From Adhaeribacter rhizoryzae (lineage in GTDB: Bacteria > Bacteroidota > Bacteroidia > Cytophagales > Hymenobacteraceae), in assembly GCF_008629685.1 (NCBI RefSeq), contig NZ_VWSF01000010.1, positions 124,001 to 188,000 of the forward strand: a stretch of 64,000 nt of DNA. Direction: 5' to 3'. Numbering within the stretch: position 1 is the first letter of the stretch; the number at the start of each line of letters is the position of its first letter. Below the pieces are notes generated by a model. That model made no database searches, was not told the origin of the DNA, and saw only the letters and a list, made by a program, of their open reading frames with translations. Positions 27,582-36,686 of the stretch are shown here, piece after piece. Position numbers and translations under genes: made by a program.

Positions 27582-28445
27582 CTATATTTTGCCCATTACG
27601 TACATTTCTGCCAGCGTAGGATTAATACTGCCGCCTTTAGGTTCCAGGGTAATGGCAAATGCCTGGGCCTGTTGCACATCTTTCATGTGGTGCAGGTCTG
27701 TAGCAATATTGGGGCCGCTTACCAAACCCGCATCTAAAGGTTTGCCATCTACCAAAGCCCACAACTGGTATTGCTTATTGGCAGGTGGGGTAGGCAAATT
27801 ATCTACGTTTAAGTAAACATCTTTGGTGAGCCGGTGCCAGTAAACCGTTACCCGCGCATCCGGCGATTTTTCTACGCCCTTTAATTCAACGCGCAACGTA
27901 TTGGCATCGCTCATTAAAGTTAGTACCTTTTGGTTTTGCGCTAGTTTTTGCTGAACCTGCTGAATATTCTGGGCATATTGCTGTTGAGTATTTAAAGCAA
28001 TCTGCAAGCTTTCATCTGCTTTTTTCCAGTTCTGGTAAAAGTAAATGCTCAGGGCATTGCTCAATACTAATAAAACAAGCGCCGCCGCAACTACCCACTT
28101 AAACGCCATACTGGCGGCGGCCTGATTAGCCGACCGGCCAAATGGAATTATTTTGGCGTCCGGTTCCGGTCCGGTAATTGTTTCGGCCTGGTAATTATTA
28201 TTTACTGCCTGCTTAGCTTCGGGTTGAAAAACGGCTTGCAGTACTTTATTTTTTAAAGCCGGCGGTGGCGTTACCGCGTGCATTTCGGCATATCGGTCCA
28301 GGGTGCGGGTAATTAAGGCTAACTCCTGCTTAACTGCCGGGTATTGCGCCGCCACCTGCTCTACTTCGGCCCTTTCGGCCGCCGTAAGCACTCCGGCAGC
28401 ATACAACTCCAGCACTCCAGACGATATGTATTCTTCTATATTCAA
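27582..28445 (-). CDS. RskA-like membrane anti-sigma factor
   Basis: 287 residues. A helical N-terminal sigma-binding region (GVLELYAAGVLTAAERAEVE) without the zinc-binding HxxxCxxC, one membrane helix (WVVAAALVLLVLSNALSIYF, about 111-130) and a C-terminal RskA domain (YWHRLTKDVYLNVDNLP and YQLWALVDGKPLDAG). It holds the sigma factor encoded just upstream at the membrane. The two genes are two bases apart. Confidence 0.88.
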   Translation of the reverse strand: MNIEEYISSGVLELYAAGVLTAAERAEVEQVAAQYPAVKQELALITRTLDRYAEMHAVTPPPALKNKVLQAVFQPEAKQAVNNNYQAETITGPEPDAKIIPFGRSANQAAASMAFKWVVAAALVLLVLSNALSIYFYQNWKKADESLQIALNTQQQYAQNIQQVQQKLAQNQKVLTLMSDANTLRVELKGVEKSPDARVTVYWHRLTKDVYLNVDNLPTPPANKQYQLWALVDGKPLDAGLVSGPNIATDLHHMKDVQQAQAFAITLEPKGGSINPTLAEMYVMGKI

Positions 28446-28447
28446 TT

Positions 28448-28996
28448 TTAACTTAATAATTTAATCAGGAATTTCATGGCAGCCCGTGTCCTGGTTTTAA
28501 CGGTTCCCAACGGAATAGCCAGCTCCTCGGCCACTTCGCTTTGGGTATATCCGTCAAAATACATCATATCAATAATTTTTCTTTGGTCCGGGTTTAGCTT
28601 GCCAACCAAATCTTTAATGCCTATATCATCGGGCCGCACCTCATAACCCGAATGTAGCTGGTTTACCGGACTAACATCTATCGACCTTTCTTTAGAACCT
28701 ACGCGGAATTCTTTCGACCGGATTTTATCAATGGCCGCATGACGCGCAATATTTATTATCCAGGTAAAAAGACGCCCCTTTTCTTTGTTATACTGCCCAA
28801 TAGAAGACCATATTTTCACAAAAGTTTCCTGCATAACATCTTCGGCCACCACTTCCGATTTTACAATCCGGAGAATAATGCCGTACAGCGCCGCCGAGTA
28901 TTTATCGTACAAGATAGTCATGGCGGCCTCTTCGTGGAGTTGCAACCGTTGAACCAGTTCTTCTTCAGAAACAGATATATTTTCTTGGGGAGACAA
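28448..28996 (-). CDS. ECF-type RNA polymerase sigma factor
   Basis: 182 residues. Region 2: LYDKYSAALYGIILRIV, VAEDVMQETFVKIW and FTWIINIARHAAID. Region 4: LNPDQRKIIDMMYFDGYTQ and VAEELAIPLGTVKTRTRAA, the recognition helix. A companion RskA-type anti-sigma follows. The promoters it recognises were not identified here; the divergent aldehyde dehydrogenase gene 175 bases away is one candidate target. Confidence 0.92.
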   Translation of the reverse strand: MSPQENISVSEEELVQRLQLHEEAAMTILYDKYSAALYGIILRIVKSEVVAEDVMQETFVKIWSSIGQYNKEKGRLFTWIINIARHAAIDKIRSKEFRVGSKERSIDVSPVNQLHSGYEVRPDDIGIKDLVGKLNPDQRKIIDMMYFDGYTQSEVAEELAIPLGTVKTRTRAAMKFLIKLLS

Positions 28997-29171
28997 AAGC
29001 TTTATTTTATGTGCGAATATAAAGATTATTTGGTAACCTGAACGTAACAGATGAGTAACATAATCCCAATAACCAAAAAGCGCATAGTTTGTTTACTATT
29101 CTTAAGCATATAACTATAGATTTTTATAAATGGTTATATATGCTTTAGGCTGATTAAAATTAGAGCACCTT

Positions 29172-30536
29172 ATGAAAATTAGATCAATAAATCCGGCAGA
29201 TAATACTGTTCTGAAAACTTACGATTACCTGACCGATGCCCAACTGGAAAATGCCCTGGCCAAAGCCGATTCAACTTTTAAAAACTGGCGGCAAACTTCT
29301 TTTGCCGAGCGCTCCCAATTAATGCTTAAATGCGCCGATTTACTGGAACAGGATAGCCGCCACTACGCTGAGCTCATGACGCTGGAGATGGGCAAACCCA
29401 TTAAGCAGGCCATTGGCGAAGTAAATAAATGCGCTGCCGTTTGCCGGTACTACGCCCATCACGCCGAAGGCTTCCTGCAGGACGAAATAATGGAAGCCGA
29501 AGCTTCTAAGTGTTTTGTATCGTACGAGCCCCTGGGCGCGGTGCTGGCCATTATGCCCTGGAATTTTCCGTACTGGCAGGTATTCCGGTTTGCGGCACCG
29601 GCTCTTATGGCGGGTAACGTTGGTATTTTAAAACACGCCTCCAACGTACCCCAGTGCGCGCTGGCCATCGAAGAAGTTTTTTTAAGAGCAGGTTTTCCCG
29701 AAGGTGCATTTACCACCTTGCTGGTACCTACAAATAAAATAGAACAAATTATTAAAGACGACCGGGTAAAAGCCGTTACCTTAACCGGCAGCGAAGGCGC
29801 CGGCTCCAGCGTAGCCCAACTGGCCGGCCGCGAAATAAAGAAAACGGTTCTGGAACTGGGCGGCAGCGATCCTTTTATTATTCTGGCCGATGCCGACCTG
29901 GAAAAAGCAGCCGAAACCGCCGTGAACTCCCGTATGATTAACACCGGCCAAAGTTGCATTGCCGCCAAACGCTTTATGGTAGAAGCCCCTATAGCCGATG
30001 CTTTTCTGCAAAAAATGAAAACTTTGATGCAGGCTAAAAAAACCGGTAACCCGCTGGATGATGACTGTGATTTTGGCCCGATGGCCCGGCACGATTTAGC
30101 CCGCGAATTGCAGAAACAAGTAGATGTATCGGTGGCGAACGGCGCTACAATATTTTTAGATGGTGGCCACCAAAACCCCGACACCGCCTATTTCTACCCC
30201 ATGATTTTAACAAATATTAAACCCGGTATGCCCGCATACGAAGACGAATTGTTTGGCCCGGTAGCCTTGGTATTTGTGGTACCAGACGCACAGGAAGCCA
30301 TCCGGATTGCCAACGACCACCGCTACGGGTTAGGCGCTACCATTTTTACCCAGGATGTAACCAAAGGCGAAAAATTAGCCCGGCAAATTGAATCGGGTAA
30401 TGTATTTATTAATGCCATGATGCAATCTTCGCCGGGCATTCCGTTCGGGGGCATTAAAAAATCAGGTTACGGCCGTGAACTTTCCTTTGTCGGCATCCGC
30501 GAATTTGTAAACCAAAAAACCATCTGGGTTGGTTAA
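29172..30536 (+). CDS. gabD: NAD(P)-dependent succinate-semialdehyde dehydrogenase
   Basis: 454 residues, the usual size. Aldehyde-dehydrogenase marks: PWNFPYWQVFRFAAPALMAG (nucleotide and substrate site), LELGGSDPFI with the general-base Glu (about 231), NTGQSCIAAKRF with catalytic Cys (about 265) and a C-terminal PFGGIKKSGYGRE. It converts succinate semialdehyde to succinate; other short aldehydes are possible. The family is split by small sequence differences that cannot be resolved by eye. Confidence 0.88.
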   Translation: MKIRSINPADNTVLKTYDYLTDAQLENALAKADSTFKNWRQTSFAERSQLMLKCADLLEQDSRHYAELMTLEMGKPIKQAIGEVNKCAAVCRYYAHHAEGFLQDEIMEAEASKCFVSYEPLGAVLAIMPWNFPYWQVFRFAAPALMAGNVGILKHASNVPQCALAIEEVFLRAGFPEGAFTTLLVPTNKIEQIIKDDRVKAVTLTGSEGAGSSVAQLAGREIKKTVLELGGSDPFIILADADLEKAAETAVNSRMINTGQSCIAAKRFMVEAPIADAFLQKMKTLMQAKKTGNPLDDDCDFGPMARHDLARELQKQVDVSVANGATIFLDGGHQNPDTAYFYPMILTNIKPGMPAYEDELFGPVALVFVVPDAQEAIRIANDHRYGLGATIFTQDVTKGEKLARQIESGNVFINAMMQSSPGIPFGGIKKSGYGRELSFVGIREFVNQKTIWVG

Positions 30537-30624
30537 ATCAGACCAAGAAACCAAAATATCATTAATATTAAAGATAATACTTAATTAATACTTTTATCAA
30601 GTAGGTAATGCGCCATCTACAGGC

Positions 30625-30701
30625 GTCATCCTGAGCTTGTCGAAGGATCTAAATTTAACTTTATAATACTGTTATAGATCCTTCGACAAGCTCAGGATGA
30701 C
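30625..30701. repeat. Perfect 26-bp inverted repeat (hairpin element)
   Basis: Arms 30625-30650 and 30676-30701 are exact complements (core TCATCCTGAGCTTGTCGAAG), with a 25-base AT-rich loop. The arm sequence is of the TCATCCTGAG type found as dispersed repeats in many Bacteroidota genomes (family knowledge, not checked here). A very strong structure placed between genes. Confidence 0.92.
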
Positions 30702-30796
30702 TAATAATGTACCCTTAAGTGCAGGTTTGGTTTTTTAATGGTATAATTAATTAAGGTTAACCATTATTTGCTTGTATAATTTATTAGTCTTTGAAG

Positions 30797-30869
30797 TCCT
30801 CAGTTGTTTTGCAGGAAGAAGTATTGTAGCCGGTAGCAAAATAGTTTACTTCTGAATAACAACTGTGGG
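30797..30869. repeat. Degenerate hairpin element, copy B
   Basis: Imperfect inverted repeat: the left arm CAGTTGTTTTGCAGGAAG pairs with the right arm CTTCTGAATAACAACTG apart from mismatches. In reverse complement it aligns loosely with the arms of the copies at 25.5 and 53.8 kb. Confidence 0.6.
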
Positions 30870-31439
30870 GTACTTAAACCTTTTTTTAATATTTGCCTGA
30901 AGCCAGAAATATATATTGTTACTTCTTCTACCTTCCGGGATTAAAAATATCACCTAATACCTTTATCTGTTAAGCATATACAGGTATTTGCTCAGATAAA
31001 TAAATGTTACTCATCTGCAGTAATATTTTACCTGATTACCGGGTTAGCCTTTAAGCAATAAAAGAAAAACAGCACCTACTGGGCAGCAGAACGCACGGCA
31101 TTCCCGGTTTTTACCTTTAGCGGGGCCGCGGCCAAAATATTACACAACTGCGTACTAGCCAGTGCAGAATTTTCCGGCGCAATATTTAAAGCGCCAAACA
31201 AAGTGAGCCCTAAACAGTTCTTGCGCTGGTACTTACCGGTAAACGTGCTAACCCGTGCCCCAAGCTTGCTCAAAATATTAGCTTATGTTGCTGCTTTTTT
31301 AAATGCTTAAATACAAAAGCCTTGACAGAACAGAATAATAATATTTGAAAAAATCGCGGCGAAATGTTAAATTTAGAAGAAATGCACGCAGTAATTCCGC
31401 TCAAATAAATATAACACCAAATATTAAAACCAAACCATT

Positions 31440-32729
31440 ATGAGTACGGGCAGCCTGCATATTCTATCCCGATTAGTAACTCATAGTCAGTTTTGGGTTT
31501 TGTGCTGCCTTGCTTTTATGGGCTTTCTGCTGCTGTTTTCGGTACCCGGTCAGGCCCAGGAATATTTTAAGTTCGATAAGCCCCGCAAAAAGCTAACGGT
31601 TAAGTTTACCCTGCACCGCAACTTAATTATTGTGCCGGTTTACCTGAATGATGAAGGTCCCTTTAATTTTGTGCTGGATACGGGCGTAGGTAACGGCATT
31701 ATTACTGACCCTAGTTTGCTGCAAACCCTGGCGCTTAAAAAAGGAAAAGAAATTAAAATTACCGGGGCCGGCAGCGACCAGGCCGATCTGAAAGCTTATA
31801 TTATCTCGAATATTAAAGTTAAAATATCGGATGTATCGGCGCCCAACCTGGCCCTAACTATTCTGTCGGAAGATGTGTTTAACCTTTCTTCTTACGTGGG
31901 CATGCCCATTTACGGCATTTTAGGGTACCAGTTTTTCAACAGCTTTGTGGTACGGGTAAATTTTAACGAAACCCATTTAACCCTTTATCCGCCCCAAAAT
32001 TTTACCTACAAAAAGCGGGATGGCGTGCGCATACCTTTTGAGCTCGACGACCAAAAGCCCTATATCTACGCCCAGGTTACCATGAACGACTTTAGCCGGG
32101 TAAATGCCCGTATGATTGTGGATACCGGCGCCGGACACGCTATTTCGCTGGAACAAGGCTCGCACCCCGCCATACAATTACCCGAGCCGGCGCTCCGTAC
32201 CCAATTGGGTACCGGCTTAAGTGGCGCCATTAGAGGTTATTTGGGGCGGGTCCGCAGTTTCGAAATAAATAAATATAAAATGAACAATGTGCTTACTTCT
32301 TTTCCGGACCACCTGGATGTAGGCGCGAAAGTAGTAACTAAAATTGAGCGCAACGGCAACGTGGGCAACGAAATATTAAAGCGTTTTAACGTAATTATAG
32401 ATTATTACCGCAGTTCGCTTACCTTAAAACCCAACAATTTTTACCGCGATCCCTTTGAGCACGACATGTGCGGCATTGAAATAATGGCCATAGGCGAAAG
32501 TTATAACCGCTACATAATTAGTAAAGTAGAACCGGGCTCGCCGGCCGCCGAGGCCGATTTAAAAGTTAACGACGAATTATTATTTATTAATTCAGCCTCA
32601 GCCCACGCCTTAACCATCTCGCAGATAGACAAGCTGCTGCATACCCGCGATAACTTTCGCCTGCTGATTATTTTACGCCGCGAAGGAAATTTAATTTACC
32701 GGTTTGTAACGCTAAAAAAGCGGATTTAA
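31440..32729 (+). CDS. Secreted retropepsin-like aspartyl protease with PDZ domain
   Basis: 429 residues. A long N-terminal hydrophobic segment ends near GQAQ (about residue 39), a probable signal. Two copies of an aspartyl-protease lobe follow: FVLDTGVGNGI (about 77-87) and MIVDTGAGHAISL (about 226-238), so the chain carries both D-T-G motifs by itself, unlike dimeric retropepsins. A PDZ-like domain (EPGSPAAEADLKVNDELLFI, about 363-382) closes the protein. Such Bacteroidota proteins are presumed periplasmic or surface proteases. Confidence 0.85.
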   Translation: MSTGSLHILSRLVTHSQFWVLCCLAFMGFLLLFSVPGQAQEYFKFDKPRKKLTVKFTLHRNLIIVPVYLNDEGPFNFVLDTGVGNGIITDPSLLQTLALKKGKEIKITGAGSDQADLKAYIISNIKVKISDVSAPNLALTILSEDVFNLSSYVGMPIYGILGYQFFNSFVVRVNFNETHLTLYPPQNFTYKKRDGVRIPFELDDQKPYIYAQVTMNDFSRVNARMIVDTGAGHAISLEQGSHPAIQLPEPALRTQLGTGLSGAIRGYLGRVRSFEINKYKMNNVLTSFPDHLDVGAKVVTKIERNGNVGNEILKRFNVIIDYYRSSLTLKPNNFYRDPFEHDMCGIEIMAIGESYNRYIISKVEPGSPAAEADLKVNDELLFINSASAHALTISQIDKLLHTRDNFRLLIILRREGNLIYRFVTLKKRI

Positions 32730-33170
32730 AGATTTATTTCGGTTTATTTATAATAATGGCTTCCGGGATTTATCAAAGAGGAATTTCAATTTTAAGCTAA
32801 TATAAAATTCGTCCCTGATTACTGAGTAATTTTTTACTGCTCATACGCTGCCCATGGAAACGGATTGGTGGTACAATCAACCATAGCCAGGTATAAGGCC
32901 GGTAGAACCAACAAAATATACCCCATATTACCCAGCCGTGATTGGAGAGAATAATTAGTCTCTTGAATAGTTTAAATATCTAGAAATTATAATATGTTTA
33001 TAACTACTTAAATTAAATTTATAAAAACGCACCTGGTAGAATAAACGCACCACAGGAGATAAAATATAAGGTATTTATAACCAATATTTTAACCATAAAC
33101 TACCACCTGTTGTTAAAGGCGATATAAACGCCAGTGGTGCGTTTACATAATAGTTATAAGCTATTTTAAA
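32730..33170. other. Intergenic region with a 12-bp inverted repeat
   Basis: About 440 bases. An exact 12-bp repeat TAAACGCACCAC (33042-33053) and its complement (33134-33145) bracket about 80 bases that hold further AAACGC copies. It marks the start of the AT-rich accessory stretch. No gene seen. Confidence 0.5.
33042..33145. repeat. Inverted repeat upstream of decayed gene
   Basis: TAAACGCACCAC at 33042-33053 and its exact complement at 33134-33145, with a degenerate AAAACGCACCTGG copy at about 33023-33036. Possible mobile-element edge or secondary-structure element. Confidence 0.7.
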
Positions 33171-33368
33171 ATGACACCAAGAAATCTAAACTAAATAATT
33201 CAAGAATGTGAAGATGGGAAACTAAAATTTAATTTAGGTGAAGTTAGAGCATTGTAGGGAAGAATTAAAGATGTCAGTTTTACTAACCACTTGCATATTA
33301 TATCCGCTAACAATAAGCTAATTGAGACGAATAAATTAGCTCAGATAATTTTAAATTCAACTAATTAA
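33171..33368 (+). pseudogene. Decayed small gene with two in-frame stops
   Basis: One frame from ATG (33171) to TAA (33366-33368) has 65 codons but is interrupted by TAA at 33192-33194 and TAG at 33255-33257. Between the stops the translation is protein-like (IIQECEDGKLKFNLGEVRAL, then a charged DVSFTNHLHIISANNK). Each stop is one substitution from a sense codon. Six bases separate it from the next gene, so the two were probably once a pair. No family recognised. Confidence 0.55.
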
Positions 33369-33373
33369 ACTTT

Positions 33374-33694
33374 ATGAGACATCCAGTAAAATTTACTTTT
33401 CTAGGCTTTTATTTTAATTCGCTAGTTGATTCTGGCGAATTTTTAGATATAAAAGAAACACACAGCAAAATACAAAACAAAGAATTATTTAATTGGCTAA
33501 AGGCAAAGTATTCTGACAGATTAGATATTAGCCTTTTTAACAAAGAACAGTTAAACGAAATTGAAGACTTTTTTGAAAGTTTATCTATTGCAACAGATGA
33601 AAAGAGAAAAATGGGTATTGAGAAAAATGGTCTATGCCTTTTAGTTGCTTACTGCATTGAAGCTGCGCAACGTGAAGAAAAAGACTTAAGATAA
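33374..33694 (+). CDS. Hypothetical protein
   Basis: 106 residues, starting MRHPVKFTFLGFYFNSLVDSG. Highly charged, no signal peptide or membrane span. Codon use is AT-rich (many AGA, ATA, TTA), unlike the flanking core genes. No family recognised. It sits just after the decayed gene and before the nuclease-like gene, in an accessory stretch. Confidence 0.62.
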   Translation: MRHPVKFTFLGFYFNSLVDSGEFLDIKETHSKIQNKELFNWLKAKYSDRLDISLFNKEQLNEIEDFFESLSIATDEKRKMGIEKNGLCLLVAYCIEAAQREEKDLR

Positions 33695-33868
33695 AACATC
33701 TAATAACCACCGCTAATCGCCATTTCACGGTAAAATGAAACACCATTTTCCATAACTTCGTTTTGGTTCGGCAGAGAGATTTCTCTCCGGAAGGCCGCGA
33801 CGACGTTTAGCGGCCTCACGTTAGCACAAACTATAAATTATTCCAATACTAATTAAATTTCGAAAGAT

Positions 33869-34555
33869 ATGGACGAATTGGAAGATTCAGAATTAAGATA
33901 TAAGAAGTTTAAAGAATATGGAAGGAATCAGTTCATTAAGAACGAGTTTAATGAATTGGAAAAAATAACAGATAAATGGGGTTTCATAAGACAGATGTAT
34001 ATGGAAATGATTCCTCAAATAATGGAAAAAGCTCAACTTGATATTTCCGTACCTATAAGTCCATACTTTCTTGATTGGGGTACTCATTTTTCTCCAATAG
34101 AATTTAATGCATGGATATCTATAAGAGCTATAAGAATAGCACTATATCCTCAGTTTCCACTTTTTAACTATTTCATAGATTTTGCTAACCCATACTTACG
34201 AATTGGTTTGGAGCTTGATGGGAAAGATTATCATGATGAGGAAAAGGATAAAATAAGAGATGAATTACTTTACAAGTTTGGATGGAAAATATTTAGAGTT
34301 AAAGGTAAAGAGACCAATACAGAGTTTAAGGACATTTATGAGATTGAGACTGATTTCTCTGACTTCCAAGACGAGGAACAAAGATATGAAAGTCTCTCTA
34401 ACTGGCTATTAAATAGCTGTGATGGAGTAATTAACGCATTAAGGATCGTATATTTTGAGAAAGAGCATAGAGATGAAACAATATGGTCCTTAGCAATACA
34501 AACATTACAAAGCCATAATTTGGTAGGTTTCTCAATAATTGATAATGAAGAATAG
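33869..34555 (+). CDS. Predicted PD-(D/E)XK nuclease, DUF559/VSR-like C-terminal domain
   Basis: 228 residues. The N-terminal 90 residues are helical and charged. From about residue 108 the motif order YFIDFANP, then IGLELDGKDYH, then KIRDELLYKFGWKIFRVKG matches DUF559/MTES-type endonuclease-like domains, where D-x(n)-E-x-D and the downstream GW-x-x-x-R complete the fold. AT-rich codon use. Its role could be in defence, DNA mobility or repair. Neighbours are unknown or decayed genes. Confidence 0.7.
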   Translation: MDELEDSELRYKKFKEYGRNQFIKNEFNELEKITDKWGFIRQMYMEMIPQIMEKAQLDISVPISPYFLDWGTHFSPIEFNAWISIRAIRIALYPQFPLFNYFIDFANPYLRIGLELDGKDYHDEEKDKIRDELLYKFGWKIFRVKGKETNTEFKDIYEIETDFSDFQDEEQRYESLSNWLLNSCDGVINALRIVYFEKEHRDETIWSLAIQTLQSHNLVGFSIIDNEE

Positions 34556-34652
34556 CATGTGCTTACCAGGTATATACTTTATGCTTCGGCTGAAAGCCTT
34601 GCACATCGTATATACCAGCTCATAGGCTGCAAGCTGAAAAAACTAATTACCA

Positions 34653-35525
34653 GTGAGAACAATAAAATTTCATAAAACAGATTGCGGCGTAGACTTTTTG
34701 CTAAATGTATTGCCATCAGATGAAGTCAGGGCAAGTTACCTGACTGATGAAACCTTTAATACAGATTATTTTGAAATTGTATTTATTAAATCGGCAAGCG
34801 GTTCCGTTACTATCAATCAACAAAACTTTACAGTTAAAGACAATTCCATTGTTTTCATTTCTCCCTTTCAAAAAAGAAGATGGAATTTAAGTGAGAAGGG
34901 TTTAGCGTTCACACTCCTTGTTTTTCAGGAAGATTTTCTTAACGATTTTTTTGCTGATAAACTTTTCACCTATCGCCTTTTATATTTTTACCAATTAGAG
35001 TATTCATTATTAATGGAGATCGATAAAAATTCAATAGAAAGGTATTGTGACCAACTAACCGAAATTAAAACAGAACTTACAACTACAAAACCAGACAGCG
35101 TCCATATTATTCGCTCTCTATTATATTACCTGTTACAAAAATTAAATCGCCAGTACACGCAAAACCACAATTTATCCATAGAAAGCACCGGCAACAATTA
35201 TGCTTTTCAATTTAAAAAGCTGCTTGAGCTACATATAAAAGAAAAACAACGCATTAAAGATTATGCAGATTTACTAAACATCAGCCGAATTACATTAAAT
35301 AAAGCGGTGAAGGCTCAATTTAACGTTACTGCGAATAATATTTTAAAGCAGCGTTTGTTATTTGAAATCAAAAATTTACTAATTCACTCAAACCAGTCAA
35401 TAAGTGAAATAGCCTATTTTTTAAACTTTTCTGAACCTAACCATTTAATGCGGTTTTTCAAGTCTCAAACCGGAAAAACAACCAGAGAATTTTTGGACGA
35501 TTATCAAAATGGTATCACTACATAA
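34653..35525 (+). CDS. AraC family transcriptional regulator
   Basis: 290 residues from a GTG at 34653. The N-terminal region (about 1-120) is a cupin-like ligand domain; the C-terminus is the double helix-turn-helix (DYADLLNISRITLNKAVKAQ and ISEIAYFLNFSEPNHLMRFF). It lies 66 bases before a cysteine hydrolase gene on the same strand, a usual pairing in which the regulator controls the hydrolase. Confidence 0.88.
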   Translation: MRTIKFHKTDCGVDFLLNVLPSDEVRASYLTDETFNTDYFEIVFIKSASGSVTINQQNFTVKDNSIVFISPFQKRRWNLSEKGLAFTLLVFQEDFLNDFFADKLFTYRLLYFYQLEYSLLMEIDKNSIERYCDQLTEIKTELTTTKPDSVHIIRSLLYYLLQKLNRQYTQNHNLSIESTGNNYAFQFKKLLELHIKEKQRIKDYADLLNISRITLNKAVKAQFNVTANNILKQRLLFEIKNLLIHSNQSISEIAYFLNFSEPNHLMRFFKSQTGKTTREFLDDYQNGITT

Positions 35526-35590
35526 CAAGTTGGTATCCTAATTTCAACGCTTTCTCCTGACCTTTGTATCAAACATTAAAATTCAAAATT

Positions 35591-36136
35591 ATGAGTAAAG
35601 CATTAATTATAATCGATATTCAAAAGGATTATTTCAAAGGTGGAGCAATGGAGCTGCATAATCCGGTTGAGGCAAGTGAAAATGCAAAACAGGTACTGGA
35701 AAAATTCAGAAATAATAATGAGATAGTAATCCACATCCAACACCTTGCAGCAGCCCCGGAAATTGGCTTTTTCTTACCAAACACACAAGGCGCTGAAATT
35801 CATGAAAATGTAAAGCCAAAAGAAGGCGAAAAGGTTATAACTAAATACACGCCAAACGCTTTTCTAAACACCGATCTTTTGGAATACTTGCAAGCCAATA
35901 ATATTACTGAATTAATATTTACAGGAATGATGACTCAAATGTGTATTGATGCAACAGTAAGAGCTGCAAAAGATTATGGTTTTGAATGTACAGTAATTGG
36001 AGACGCCTGTGCCACAAGAGATTTGAAGATAAATGGAAACCAGATAAAAGCAAAGGATGTGCACAACGCATTTTTAGCTGGTTTGAGCTTTTACTATGCC
36101 CAAATTAAAAGCACTAACGAATATCTTGCAGCGTAA
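35591..36136 (+). CDS. Isochorismatase-like cysteine hydrolase
   Basis: 181 residues from the ATG at 35591; an earlier in-frame ATG at 35564 adds nine residues of doubtful relevance. The triad contexts are IIDIQKDYF (Asp), ITKYTPNAF (Lys) and MTQMCIDATVRAA (Cys). The family includes isochorismatases, nicotinamidases and carbamoyl hydrolases; the actual substrate is not clear. Preceded by an AraC-type regulator that probably controls it. Confidence 0.88.
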   Translation: MSKALIIIDIQKDYFKGGAMELHNPVEASENAKQVLEKFRNNNEIVIHIQHLAAAPEIGFFLPNTQGAEIHENVKPKEGEKVITKYTPNAFLNTDLLEYLQANNITELIFTGMMTQMCIDATVRAAKDYGFECTVIGDACATRDLKINGNQIKAKDVHNAFLAGLSFYYAQIKSTNEYLAA

Positions 36137-36165
36137 TAGAATAAAGCCAACAGCTAACAACGCAT

Positions 36166-36213
36166 AAAGGCAATAGCGGTTTAAGTAAAAACTTGAACCG
36201 CTATTGCTTTTTC
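36166..36213 (+). terminator. Terminator after the cysteine hydrolase
   Basis: CAATAGCGGTTTAAGT and ACTTGAACCGCTATTG pair (one mismatch), followed by CTTTTTC. The arm is preceded by AGCTAACAACGC, which resembles the left end of an integron attC site (see findings). Confidence 0.7.
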
Positions 36214-36392
36214 GTCTGTATCTTACCACCTGAAAATTTCGGCCAACAAAATCCGGTATTGCATTTATAATAAATGTTAGGTTGCATTTAAGAAAACAAA
36301 AGAGAAACTTGATTAACCTTCCGTTTATAGTCGGCGATAAACAGATTGGCTGGGAAAAATGCATCTGCCACAAACCTGGTGCAAATAAAAGT

Positions 36393-36599
36393 TTATTTCT
36401 TAAGCAGGTGTTTAATTTTATAATACACATCGGGTAAGGCATAAATTTTAGTCAACTCCTCCCAGGTGCGGCCCTGGCCTTCGTGGGCATCTATGAGTAC
36501 CTCGCTTTCCTGAATATACAACAGCATTTCTTCTAATATTCCTTTGTTTACCAGTATTTGCTCTTCCAAAGAAGCATCTTCTTCTAAATGTTCTGCCAT
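36393..36599 (-). CDS. Small acidic hypothetical protein
   Basis: 68 residues from the ATG at 36599 (MAEHLEEDASLEEQ); an ATG at 36611 adds four. Mostly helical and acidic, ending KIKHLLKK. No family recognised. Its stop precedes the hydrolase gene's 3' end region with no overlap. The larger frame antisense to it is not protein-like. Confidence 0.5.
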   Translation of the reverse strand: MAEHLEEDASLEEQILVNKGILEEMLLYIQESEVLIDAHEGQGRTWEELTKIYALPDVYYKIKHLLKK

Positions 36600-36686
36600 G
36601 TATGTTACCAAGCTTTAGTAAATGCCTTTTATTAAATTATTTTATGGGTGTAGTTAACTTACGTAGTTGCTTTCGGCACCAATATT

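Larger units (their letters stand above)
30537..31439. other. Long intergenic region containing two hairpin elements
   Basis: About 900 bases after the gabD gene. Two inverted repeats are present at 30625-30701 and near 30797-30869. A 65-codon minus frame at 31076-31273 starts with TTG and has no recognisable features; it is probably chance or a remnant. The rest is AT-rich with no convincing gene. Confidence 0.5.

Noticed and set aside
29459-30184. 241-codon minus frame inside the aldehyde dehydrogenase gene
   Set aside because: Antisense to a gene with all catalytic motifs; composition is an artefact of the opposite strand.
31076-31273. 65-codon minus frame in the gabD downstream spacer
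   Set aside because: Starts with TTG, no recognisable features, no flanking gene support.
33690-33830. Firm call of an integron attC site
   Set aside because: The boundary pairs match only partly and no integrase is present, so it is kept as a hypothesis under findings.
36074-36442. 122-codon minus frame overlapping the cysteine hydrolase end and a hairpin
   Set aside because: Runs antisense to the real gene's 3' end and through a terminator; not protein-like.
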